Part shown: piece after piece, positions 42,390 through 50,096 of the stretch
Layout: every line of letters starts with the position of its first letter
How positions within the stretch are numbered: the first letter of the stretch is position 1
Source of the DNA: Eshraghiella sp051880035
Lineage (GTDB): Bacteria; Bacillota; Clostridia; Lachnospirales; Lachnospiraceae
Assembly: GCA_051880035.1 (NCBI GenBank)
Contig: JBJENE010000003.1
Coordinates: 62,001-126,000, forward strand
DNA: 64,000 nucleotides
Direction of reading: 5' to 3'
Translations under genes and position numbers: made by a program
The notes under the pieces: model-generated
Database searches by the model: none
The model's input: the letters and a program-made list of their open reading frames with translations, nothing else
What the model was told of the DNA's origin: nothing

Positions 42390-43583
42390 ATGTTAAAGAA
42401 TAAAACAGTTCTTCTTGGGGTATGCGGAGGAATAGCCGCATATAAGATGGCCAATGTTGCCAGTGCCCTTGTCAAAAAAGGAATCAATGTTCATGTTCTT
42501 ATGACCAAAAATGCTGCCAATTTTATTAATCCTATTACTTTTGAAACTCTGACTTCAAATAAATGCATTATTGATACATTTGACCGCAACTTTGAATTTA
42601 ATGTGGAACATGTCTCCCTGGCCAAGGCTGCCGATGCAGTACTTATTGCTCCTGCCACCGCCAATGTTATCGGGAAGTTAGCCTGCGGAATCGCCGATGA
42701 CATGCTTACCACCACCATTCTTGCATGCAAATGCCCTAAAATAATAGCTCCCGCAATGAATACCAATATGTACGAAAATCCTATCGTACAGGATAATCTG
42801 TCAAAGCTTGAGCAATACGGTTTCCGGGTCATCCCTGCCGCAAGCGGTCATCTGGCCTGCGGCGACAGCGGAATAGGAAAGCTTCCTGACGAATCATTGC
42901 TGATAGAATATGTCCTTAGGGAAGCTGCTTACGAAAAAGACCTGGCAGGCAGGAACATTCTCGTAACCGCAGGTCCTACAGTTGAAGCCATAGATCCCGT
43001 AAGATATATAACCAACCACTCCACCGGCAAAATGGGATATGCTCTTGCCAGGGAAGCTGCCATGAGGGGAGCTGCGGTTACACTTGTATCCGGTCCGGTC
43101 TCCCTGACGCCGCCGCCTTTTGTGAAATTCATCCCCGTATCCTCTGCTGCCGATATGTTTGAAGCCGTGAAGGATAATTGTGAAACCCAGGACATCATCA
43201 TTAAAGCTGCCGCCGTGGCAGACTACACTCCTGTAACAACATCCGATGATAAAATCAAAAAGACAGATGACGATATGAGTATCCCGTTAAAGCGCACCAC
43301 GGATATTCTTAAATATCTTGGTGAAAATAAAAAGCCGGGCCAGTTTATCTGTGGTTTTTCCATGGAGACATCCAATCTTATCGAAAATTCCAGAGCCAAG
43401 CTGTCCAAAAAGAATGCCGATATGATTATTGCCAACAACCTTAAGACAGCGGGAGCAGGCTTCGGAACGGATACAAATGTTGTTACCATTATTACATCCA
43501 ACGATATAAAAGAACTGGAAATTATGACAAAAGAAGAAGTTGCCGGAGCAATTCTGGACGAAATTGAATCATACATGATTTAA
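42390..43583 (+). CDS. coaBC: Bifunctional phosphopantothenoylcysteine decarboxylase/phosphopantothenate-cysteine ligase
   Basis: Two steps of coenzyme A synthesis in one chain of 397 residues. The CoaC half (about 1-185) has GVCGGIAAYK, the catalytic His in EHVSLA, PAMNTNMYENP and the CGDSGIGKLP loop with its catalytic Cys. The CoaB half (about 190-397) has NILVTAGPTVEAIDPVR and the KIKKTDDD segment. GGAGGTCGTT is the ribosome site. Confidence 0.95.
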   Translation: MLKNKTVLLGVCGGIAAYKMANVASALVKKGINVHVLMTKNAANFINPITFETLTSNKCIIDTFDRNFEFNVEHVSLAKAADAVLIAPATANVIGKLACGIADDMLTTTILACKCPKIIAPAMNTNMYENPIVQDNLSKLEQYGFRVIPAASGHLACGDSGIGKLPDESLLIEYVLREAAYEKDLAGRNILVTAGPTVEAIDPVRYITNHSTGKMGYALAREAAMRGAAVTLVSGPVSLTPPPFVKFIPVSSAADMFEAVKDNCETQDIIIKAAAVADYTPVTTSDDKIKKTDDDMSIPLKRTTDILKYLGENKKPGQFICGFSMETSNLIENSRAKLSKKNADMIIANNLKTAGAGFGTDTNVVTIITSNDIKELEIMTKEEVAGAILDEIESYMI

Positions 43584-43654
43584 TTTCACAATTTTTTTAT
43601 TAACATGTTTCAATTTGTTCATAATTTATCCATTTTTTATCCATATTGCAAGGA

Positions 43655-43785
43655 TATACTAGAACCATGAAAAAGCTATATCGGGCTTGGATGTCAGTGA
43701 TGGCATCCGGACATTTTATAGAACTTTTCATTGATCTCCCCCTCTTTTTTATTTTTACAGAGACAACGGTAACCGTTGTCTCTTA
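43655..43785 (+). ncRNA. Candidate C-rich small RNA
   Basis: Between coaBC and the Mn riboswitch. A -10-like TATACT lies at 43655-43660, though no good -35. A stem GGATGTCA / TGGCATCC closes a GTGA tetraloop (43689-43708). An unpaired CTCCCCCTC at 43736-43744 follows, complementary to strong ribosome sites. An 11-base-pair hairpin ends it (43759-43783), then TATTATTTCTGTTTTC. C-rich RNAs such as FsrA and RsaE have this style. A 51-residue frame (43667-43822) overlaps it but runs through the hairpin. Confidence 0.35.
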
Positions 43786-43805
43786 TTATTTCTGTTTTCT
43801 TTTGC

Positions 43806-43834
43806 TTGACAATTTTTTTTAAATAGAATAGAAT
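43806..43834 (+). promoter_or_regulatory. Promoter of the manganese riboswitch transcript
   Basis: Consensus -35 TTGACA, 17-base spacer, -10 TAGAAT; transcription would start near 43841. Confidence 0.85.
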
Positions 43835-43837
43835 GGG

Positions 43838-44017
43838 CATAACCCTTGAGGGAGTAGTCGGCGCGCAAGCGTGGCATTCCAACAATCCCGACCGGTTTCG
43901 GTCTGGTATGCCTAATCCGTTATCGGATTCGCAATTAACCATTGATTATTCATGCGTGGTTGTGTAAATGATGAGACTCATGTGTAGTTTTTGTGCTGCA
44001 CAAGAGTCTTTTTTTAT
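43838..44017 (+). promoter_or_regulatory. yybP-ykoY manganese riboswitch
   Basis: The aptamer opens with CCTTGAGGGAGTAGTCGGC and closes with ATGAGACTCATGTG, the family hallmarks. A terminator stem GACTC.TGTG / CACA.GAGTC followed by seven T (from 44009) forms the expression platform. Mn2+ binding should prevent the terminator and allow expression of mntP and the antiporter gene. Confidence 0.94.
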
Positions 44018-44079
44018 TATTTTATACTACATAATAAGCGGTCATTCGAACCGCAAATAAACACAAGAGAGGAAAAACC

Positions 44080-44673
44080 ATGGATTTATTCACACTAATT
44101 TTTCTTGCAATCGGCTTATCTATGGACGCTTTTGCAGTTTCAATCTGCAAAGGTCTGGCAATGCCCAAACTTTCCTTCCGGCACATGGCGATAGTCGGAG
44201 CATGGTTTGGCGGTTTTCAGGCACTAATGCCCTTAATAGGCTATCTTCTTGGCATACAGTTTGCCAAACTGATTAACAACATAGCCCCCTGGGTTGCTTT
44301 CGTTCTTCTTGCAATAATAGGCGCCAATATGATAAGGGAATCTTTTTCCAAAGAAGACAAGAAAGAAACCGACGCCCTGGGATTTAAGACGATGCTTATT
44401 ATGGCCATAGCCACTAGCATTGATGCCCTTGCAGTCGGAATCACATTTGCCTGTGTTCCGGTGAAAATAATAAGTGGTTCACAATTTATTAATACATTGC
44501 TCGGTGTATCCGTTATAGGCTCCACGACTTTTCTTCTTTCCATGTTTGGAGTTAAAATCGGTAATGTGTTCGGAGCCCGATATAAAAACAAAGCCGAACT
44601 TGCCGGAGGAATTATTCTCATTCTGTTGGGAATTAAAATAATACTGGAACATTTTAATATTATTAAGTTTTAG
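44080..44673 (+). CDS. mntP: Manganese efflux pump
   Basis: MntP (YebN) exports Mn2+ across the membrane. The 197 residues have six membrane segments and the family motifs GLSMDAFAVSI (13-23) and its repeat ATSIDALAVGITF, with the membrane aspartates that bind metal. It is the first gene downstream of the Mn riboswitch, which is the classic arrangement. AGAGG precedes the ATG. Confidence 0.95.
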   Translation: MDLFTLIFLAIGLSMDAFAVSICKGLAMPKLSFRHMAIVGAWFGGFQALMPLIGYLLGIQFAKLINNIAPWVAFVLLAIIGANMIRESFSKEDKKETDALGFKTMLIMAIATSIDALAVGITFACVPVKIISGSQFINTLLGVSVIGSTTFLLSMFGVKIGNVFGARYKNKAELAGGIILILLGIKIILEHFNIIKF

Positions 44674-44683
44674 GAGGAGACAT

Positions 44684-45673
44684 ATGCTGGAGAATTTTAT
44701 CACAGGACTCCCTTTGTGGGGACAAATTATTTTTCTTATTCTGGGTTTTGCATTTCTTATGAAAGGAGCCGACCTTTTTGTAGACGGGTCATCATCATTA
44801 GCGGACCGTATGGGTATCCCACAGATTGTAATCGGTCTTACTATTGTAGCCTTCGGTACCAGTGCTCCGGAAGCGGCAATCAGTATTACCGCCGGCATCC
44901 AGAAAAGTGCCGATCTGGCAGTAAGTAATGTTCTGGGAAGCAACATTCTCAATATCATGCTTATTCTTGGAATATCATCACTTATAATACCTCTTGCCGT
45001 CAAGAAAACCACCTTCAAATATGAGATTCCTTTTGTAGCGGCAATAACTGTCCTTCTTCTTGTTCTCGGATTGGCAGGAAACAATTTAAGCCGTATCGAC
45101 GGTATTATATTCCTGGTTCTTCTTGCAGGTTTTATGGTTTATCTTGTAATGCTTTCCAAAAAGAACAAGTCTGACGAATCAGAAGAAATTAAAAAACTTC
45201 CTGTCTGGAAGATGATTCTTTTCATTATTCTCGGTGCAGCAGGAATTATTCTCGGCAGCGAGTTTACCGTTGACTCAGCCAAGCAGATTGCAGCAAGCAT
45301 GGGTATGTCCCAAAGAATTATCGGACTTACCATTGTAGCTTTGGGAACATCTCTTCCTGAACTGATTACCTCGGTTACCGCCGCCCGCAAACATAATGCG
45401 GACATTGCCATAGGTAATGTTGTGGGAAGCAATATCTTTAACATTCTTTTTGTTCTGGGTGTAACTGCTGCCATAAGCCCTGTTTCCTATGATAATGCAT
45501 TTATCTGTGACAATATCATGGCGCTCCTTGCAATGATAATTCTTTTCGTATGCATACTTCTTAATAAAGATAAAAAATTAGGACGTACGGGCGGCATTAT
45601 TCTGCTGGCCTCATACATCCTGTATTTTGTAATATTTATACTTAATCCTTTTGGGATTTCTTTTTCTCTTTAA
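44684..45673 (+). CDS. Calcium/sodium antiporter (CaxA/YrbG family)
   Basis: The 329 residues form ten membrane segments in two inverted halves, each with the cation-site motif: FGTSAPEAAIS in the first and LGTSLPELITS in the second. The family exchanges Ca2+ for Na+; its place 10 bases after mntP and under the Mn riboswitch suggests it may also move Mn2+. An AGGAGGAGA ribosome site lies in the gap. Its last 32 bases overlap the next, converging gene. Confidence 0.92.
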   Translation: MLENFITGLPLWGQIIFLILGFAFLMKGADLFVDGSSSLADRMGIPQIVIGLTIVAFGTSAPEAAISITAGIQKSADLAVSNVLGSNILNIMLILGISSLIIPLAVKKTTFKYEIPFVAAITVLLLVLGLAGNNLSRIDGIIFLVLLAGFMVYLVMLSKKNKSDESEEIKKLPVWKMILFIILGAAGIILGSEFTVDSAKQIAASMGMSQRIIGLTIVALGTSLPELITSVTAARKHNADIAIGNVVGSNIFNILFVLGVTAAISPVSYDNAFICDNIMALLAMIILFVCILLNKDKKLGRTGGIILLASYILYFVIFILNPFGISFSL

Positions 45674-46913
45674 TCATGTAATATAAAGCAGTCAGAAAAT
45701 ATCCTAAAGCACGGACACCGTTGGTAAGAAGATAGCCAACGGTGGCTCCAAGGATCCCTGCCTGTCTCGTACAGATAGGAACCACAATTGCCGCAAATAC
45801 GGCTGAGGCGATATTAATTACTATGCTGAACTGCTGATGTCTGTATATTATTATCACATTTTCAAACAATGTATAAAACGAAACCATACCTCCGGCAAGC
45901 ATTAATAATGCATTGGTGGTATTATATCCGTACAGGTCAATTCCGTAAATCAGAGTCAGGGCAAATCCGCCAAAGAAGTACATCACCACCATACTTATTA
46001 CAGTAATAAGTGAAATTACTCCCACCTGCTTTATCAGAATATTCTTAAATCCTTTCCTGTCCCCCCGGTCATGGAACACTGCCATTTTGGTAATCCATAT
46101 TCTCATCGTAAAACCGGCAAGCATGTCCACCGCAAATGTAGGCATAAAAAGAGCATTAAAGTGGGTAAGCGCGATTCCGCTGCCCTCCCCCATACCGTTT
46201 ATCGCGTATTTGGGAGCATTATGAATATATGCATTAAGGAAGGAACTTACGAATAATGAGAAACATGCCACCGTAAGCCCTACCATACTTTTCCATTTAA
46301 AAGAAATCTTAAGCGGAGTAAAATATTTCGTCAGCGGCAAATCTATTATCACGACAAGGAGTACGGAAATTACCGCCAGTACAACTGACGAAACCACCAC
46401 ATTCCTGGTTACAATCAGCATTCCCGCATAAGCTATAATCATCGTGAAATCTTTAACGAACTGACTTCTTCCGCTTATGTCAAATCTGAATTTCTGCTGG
46501 TATACCCCTTCAAACAGGTCCGCAAAACATTCCGCAATCTTGTATATTGTAAGACTGATGATTACAATCGCATACTCTCCACGGTAACCGCCGAAAATTA
46601 TCCATCCGACAGTAATAAATATGGCAAGTGCACATGTAAGTATACGATGTCCGAAATACTCGTTAAATCCGTATTGGTTACGCACGTCGGACACCTGGTA
46701 ATTGCGTACCGCAAATTTACCAACGGTAAGCATCTGTTGGGCAACCATCATTCCAACTGAATAAACTCCACCCGCTACATCTCCCAGAAAGTTGGTAATA
46801 ACAATCAGGAAGACTAACGACTGGAGTGAGTACACTATCCCGGACAGAACAGTCCACATGAAAGTTCTGCCCGTTAAATTCTGTTCTTTTCCGATAAAGA
46901 ATTTCTTATACAT
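45642..46913 (-). CDS. Polysaccharide flippase-like membrane protein
   Basis: A 423-residue protein with about twelve membrane segments, similar in layout to Wzx/MATE-type lipid-linked polysaccharide flippases: FMWTVLSGIVYSLQSLVFLIV, then NFLGDVAGGVYSV and a final LGATVGYLLTNGVRALGY. The substrate is not known and no glycosyltransferase cluster is nearby. It starts 5 bases after the DUF1858 gene with no clear ribosome site, so it is probably translated by coupling. Confidence 0.82.
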   Translation of the reverse strand: MYKKFFIGKEQNLTGRTFMWTVLSGIVYSLQSLVFLIVITNFLGDVAGGVYSVGMMVAQQMLTVGKFAVRNYQVSDVRNQYGFNEYFGHRILTCALAIFITVGWIIFGGYRGEYAIVIISLTIYKIAECFADLFEGVYQQKFRFDISGRSQFVKDFTMIIAYAGMLIVTRNVVVSSVVLAVISVLLVVIIDLPLTKYFTPLKISFKWKSMVGLTVACFSLFVSSFLNAYIHNAPKYAINGMGEGSGIALTHFNALFMPTFAVDMLAGFTMRIWITKMAVFHDRGDRKGFKNILIKQVGVISLITVISMVVMYFFGGFALTLIYGIDLYGYNTTNALLMLAGGMVSFYTLFENVIIIYRHQQFSIVINIASAVFAAIVVPICTRQAGILGATVGYLLTNGVRALGYFLTALYYMIKEKKKSQKD

Positions 46914-46918
46914 AAAAA

Positions 46919-47143
46919 TTATTCTGCGCTTGTAGCCTGCTCTTTTGCTGCAAGATATTTGTTAATATATTCAGTCAATGCATCAGCATCTATTCCGTGT
47001 ACCATGGATGCTTCCTCAAGTGACTCTCCCTGTGCGGAAGGACATCCTACGCAATGCATTCCTGCATCCATTAAAATAGGTATAATATCTGTATCCACCT
47101 GAATAATATCATGGATAATCATATCTTTACTAATCTGTGCCAT
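46919..47143 (-). CDS. DUF1858 domain protein
   Basis: A 74-residue protein with MHCVGCPSAQGES, the Cys pair of the DUF1858 family, near residue 31. The family resembles the N-terminal domain of ScdA and hybrid cluster/redox-related proteins. AAGGAGG precedes the ATG. It lies divergent from a small ferredoxin, which suits a redox role, but no direct function is known. Confidence 0.88.
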   Translation of the reverse strand: MAQISKDMIIHDIIQVDTDIIPILMDAGMHCVGCPSAQGESLEEASMVHGIDADALTEYINKYLAAKEQATSAE

Positions 47144-47267
47144 AAAGCTTCCTCCTTAACATTTCAATGCATACTGATTATATAATATTGACTTAATAAT
47201 AACAAGTCTACTTTTATTTTTTAATTCTTTTTTAACATAATTATGTAGCATTGCATATTTTTAGTGC

Positions 47268-47296
47268 TTGTCTTATTTTAATTAGTGGTATATAAT
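47268..47296 (+). promoter_or_regulatory. Promoter of the ferredoxin gene
   Basis: -35 TTGTCT, 17-base spacer, -10 TATAAT, 35 bases before the start codon. Confidence 0.78.
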
Positions 47297-47330
47297 AAGA
47301 CCACAACAAGAATTTAGGAGGTAATCTATT

Positions 47331-47501
47331 ATGGCATATGTTATTTCTGATAGCTGCGTAAGCTGTGGCACATGTGCAGGTCAGTGTCCTGTAAGTGCTA
47401 TTTCTCAGGGAGATGCTCACTATGAAATCGATAAAGATACATGTCTTTCATGTGGTTCATGCGAAGCAGCTTGTCCTGTAGGTGCTATTTCTGCAGAATA
47501 A
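47331..47501 (+). CDS. 2[4Fe-4S] ferredoxin
   Basis: A complete 56-residue clostridial-type ferredoxin, found by reading the frame directly. Two CxxCxxCxxxCP clusters are seen: CVSCGTCAGQCP from residue 9 and CLSCGSCEAACP from residue 38, each binding one [4Fe-4S]. It is a low-potential electron carrier, for example for hydrogenase or Rnf-type reactions. It has a good promoter, AGGAGG eight bases before the ATG, and its own terminator, so it is a stand-alone, probably strongly expressed gene. Confidence 0.97.
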   Translation: MAYVISDSCVSCGTCAGQCPVSAISQGDAHYEIDKDTCLSCGSCEAACPVGAISAE

Positions 47502-47517
47502 TTTATTGTTTTTACAT

Positions 47518-47553
47518 AAGGCAGATGTTTTATAAGCATCTGCCTTATTTTTA
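47518..47553. terminator. Bidirectional terminator between ferredoxin and MerR-like genes
   Basis: AAGGCAGATG and CATCTGCCTT pair around a nine-base loop, with T-rich flanks on the plus side. Confidence 0.88.
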
Positions 47554-48159
47554 TCTGAAGCCTTTCTTTCTCCGCGCTTTTCTGTTGACAGACTCCTTTC
47601 CCGCTGCGGCCTCTTTATTGTTTTTCTGACAATTTCTGATTGTTTCATCCAGCTTCTTATATCTGTCCTCTTCAGCCTCTTCTTTAACTCTTAAAAGGTA
47701 GTCCATTTCTTTAATGACTTTATTGCTGACACGATATGACACTTCTTCCTCGATTACGCCATTATTATCCTGAAGTGCTTTTGTAACTATCCCGGAAATT
47801 ATGGCTTTAAACTGCTCCATTTTGTCCTTGTTATTCTCTGAATTTCTCTCCTCTACAACTGCCGTATGTACTGTTTCAAGTTCGTTTTTTATTGTGTCCG
47901 GTCTGTTTATCATGTTTTTGTCATCTTTCGCATTTGGGGCATCGCATAATTCCGATTTTATTGCTTTAAGCTGGTAACCCTTGTCCCTTAATTCCTTAAC
48001 TTTAAGGAACAAAAGAATCTGCTCCTCCGTATAGTAGCGATGTCCAAGTTCATTCCGTGCAATAACAAGTCCAAGTTCCTCTTCCCAATATCTTAAAACA
48101 TGTGCTTCCAGTCCCGTCCTTGATGCCACCTCTGAAATTATATATCTTTTTTCACTCAT
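47551..48159 (-). CDS. MerR family transcriptional regulator
   Basis: The start at 48159 (MSEKRYII) is chosen for GGAGG eight bases upstream. The 202 residues open with a winged helix-turn-helix of MerR type: YIISEVASRTGLEAHVLRYWE then YYTEEQILLFLKVKELRDKGYQLKAI. A helical dimerisation region follows, and the end is very basic (AGKESVNRKARRKKGFR). There is no metal or ligand site I can name. It is read alone, between two terminators. Confidence 0.86.
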   Translation of the reverse strand: MSEKRYIISEVASRTGLEAHVLRYWEEELGLVIARNELGHRYYTEEQILLFLKVKELRDKGYQLKAIKSELCDAPNAKDDKNMINRPDTIKNELETVHTAVVEERNSENNKDKMEQFKAIISGIVTKALQDNNGVIEEEVSYRVSNKVIKEMDYLLRVKEEAEEDRYKKLDETIRNCQKNNKEAAAGKESVNRKARRKKGFR

Positions 48160-48243
48160 TTTTATTTCCTCCACCTGCATTTTCCCTTTTATTATACCAG
48201 TATTATGAAGCTTTACAGCTTAAATCATACGACGAATTCGGAC

Positions 48244-48281
48244 AAAAAAATACCGCAGCCAACAAAAAGCTACGGTATTTT
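48244..48281 (-). terminator. Terminator after dnaB
   Basis: AAAATACCGCAGC and GCTACGGTATTTT pair with one mismatch; the minus strand continues with TTTTTG. Confidence 0.8.
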
Positions 48282-48284
48282 ACA

Positions 48285-49637
48285 TTATTCTTCTTTATCG
48301 GATTTAGACGACGGCGCGAGACTTGCGAATTTGGTCAAATCCGGAATCCATGCAAGTTCCACGGTTCCCGTAGGGCCGTTACGCTGCTTGGCAATTATAA
48401 TTTCCGCAATGCCTTTTCTGTCAGAATCCTTTTTGTAGTAATCATCACGATATATGAACATTACAACATCGGCATCCTGCTCAATGGCTCCGGACTCTCT
48501 CAAGTCCGAAAGCATAGGTCTTTTATCAGGACGGCCCTCCACCGCACGGCTAAGCTGTGACAAGGCAATTACAGGTACATTAAGCTCTCTGGCAATTCCC
48601 TTAAGTGCCCTTGATATTTCAGAAACCTCCTGCTGGCGGGATTCACTTTTGCCGCCACCGCTCATTAACTGGATGTAATCAATCATAATAAGACCAAGGT
48701 TATTATCCCTCTTAAGCTTACGGCACTTGCTCCTAAGCTCTCCTATGGATATTCCCGGTGTGTCATCTATGATAAGTTTGGAATTGCCAACCGCAGACGC
48801 TCCTTCTGCAATGTTGCTCCACTCAGCTACAGACAGGTTACCTGTTCTTATATTCTTGGAGTCTACTTTGGATTCCATAGAAATAATACGGTTTACAAGC
48901 TGCACCTTTGACATTTCCAGACTGAATATAGCCGTTGTAATATCATGCTTAACAGACACATACTGGGCAATGTTAAGCACAAACGCTGTCTTACCCATGG
49001 ACGGTCTGGCTGCGACAAGAATAAAATCCGAATTCTGAAGACCCGCGGTTTTATAATCCAGATCGGCAAATCCCGTTGCGATTCCCGTAATTTTGCCACC
49101 TGCCTTTGCGGCCGCCTGCATTCTGTCCAAGGCTTCTATTACCACTTCACCGATTGGCTGGAATTCTGCATTCCCTCCGCCCTGGGTAACTGCGGTAATA
49201 TTTTTTTCAGCCTCAAAAAGAATGTTGTTAATGTCATCTTTGGCTTCATAACATTCTTCCTCGATTTTGGCCGATACCCTGATAAGCTTTCTTAAAACTG
49301 ATTTATTTTTAACTATTTCCGCATAATGCCTTATATTAGCCGATGTAGGAACCGTTGCAAGTACTTCCCTTAAAAATTCCATCTCGGCTATCTCCTGCGG
49401 AGCACCACTCTGTCTTACTTTTTCCTGAACCTGAACCAGATCCGCAGGCTTGCCTTCTCTATTAAGCTGGGCCATTGCCTCAAAAAGAATTCCGTACTGA
49501 GCTGAATAGAAATCATCCTTTGTAAGCATGTCCGTTGCAACAATTACCGCTTCCCTGTCCATCAGCATGGAACCGATTACAGATTGTTCCGCCTCTAAAC
49601 TATGTGGCATTATACGCTTTATAAGCGCTTCATCCAT
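48285..49637 (-). CDS. dnaB: Replicative DNA helicase
   Basis: Hexameric helicase that unwinds DNA at the fork (called dnaC in Bacillus). The 450 residues have an N-terminal collar (PHSLEAEQSVIGSML), a linker, and a RecA-like domain with Walker A ARPSMGKTAF, Walker B LIMIDYIQLM and the QLSRAVEGRPDKRPMLSDL region. It follows rplI by 12 bases, in the conserved gdpP-rplI-dnaB order of Firmicutes. Confidence 0.96.
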   Translation of the reverse strand: MDEALIKRIMPHSLEAEQSVIGSMLMDREAVIVATDMLTKDDFYSAQYGILFEAMAQLNREGKPADLVQVQEKVRQSGAPQEIAEMEFLREVLATVPTSANIRHYAEIVKNKSVLRKLIRVSAKIEEECYEAKDDINNILFEAEKNITAVTQGGGNAEFQPIGEVVIEALDRMQAAAKAGGKITGIATGFADLDYKTAGLQNSDFILVAARPSMGKTAFVLNIAQYVSVKHDITTAIFSLEMSKVQLVNRIISMESKVDSKNIRTGNLSVAEWSNIAEGASAVGNSKLIIDDTPGISIGELRSKCRKLKRDNNLGLIMIDYIQLMSGGGKSESRQQEVSEISRALKGIARELNVPVIALSQLSRAVEGRPDKRPMLSDLRESGAIEQDADVVMFIYRDDYYKKDSDRKGIAEIIIAKQRNGPTGTVELAWIPDLTKFASLAPSSKSDKEE

Positions 49638-49649
49638 ATAAGTTCCTTT

Positions 49650-50096
49650 CTATGCTTCACTGACTTTAACCGTCAGTTTGGCAGTTACTTCTCTATGAAG
49701 CTTTATTGATACAATTGAAGTACCTACTGCTTTAATAGGTTCATCAAGTGAAATTTTCTTCTTATCAACCTCAATGCCATGCTGTTCCTTAAGTGCCACT
49801 GCAATTTCCTTAGAAGAAATTGATCCGAAAGCCCTGCCGTCTTTACCGGACTTCAGTGAAACATTCACAGTAAGTTTTTCTATTTTTTCGGCAAGCTTTT
49901 TTGCTTCCTCAAGAAGCTCCTTTGCCACTTTTTCCTCATGTGCTTTCTGCAATTTCAAATCATTCAGATTCTGGGAATTAGCTTCTATACCAAGCTTTTT
50001 AGGTAAAATATAATTTCTTGCGTATCCGTCGCTTACATCAACGGTTTCTCCCTTTTTACCAAGGGATTTTACATCCTGTAATAAAATAACTTTCAT
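49650..50096 (-). CDS. rplI: 50S ribosomal protein L9
   Basis: A 148-residue two-domain ribosomal protein with a long connecting helix. MKVILLQDVKSLGKKGE and the VDVSDGYARNYILPK segment are diagnostic, as is the C-terminal IEVDKKKI domain. Its start overlaps the gdpP stop in TAATG, so translation is coupled. Confidence 0.97.
   Translation of the reverse strand: MKVILLQDVKSLGKKGETVDVSDGYARNYILPKKLGIEANSQNLNDLKLQKAHEEKVAKELLEEAKKLAEKIEKLTVNVSLKSGKDGRAFGSISSKEIAVALKEQHGIEVDKKKISLDEPIKAVGTSIVSIKLHREVTAKLTVKVSEA

Noticed and set aside
43667..43822. 51-residue peptide between coaBC and the riboswitch
   Set aside because: The frame runs through a terminator-like hairpin and into the riboswitch promoter; AAGGA is far from the ATG. 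Kept only as the alternative to a small RNA.
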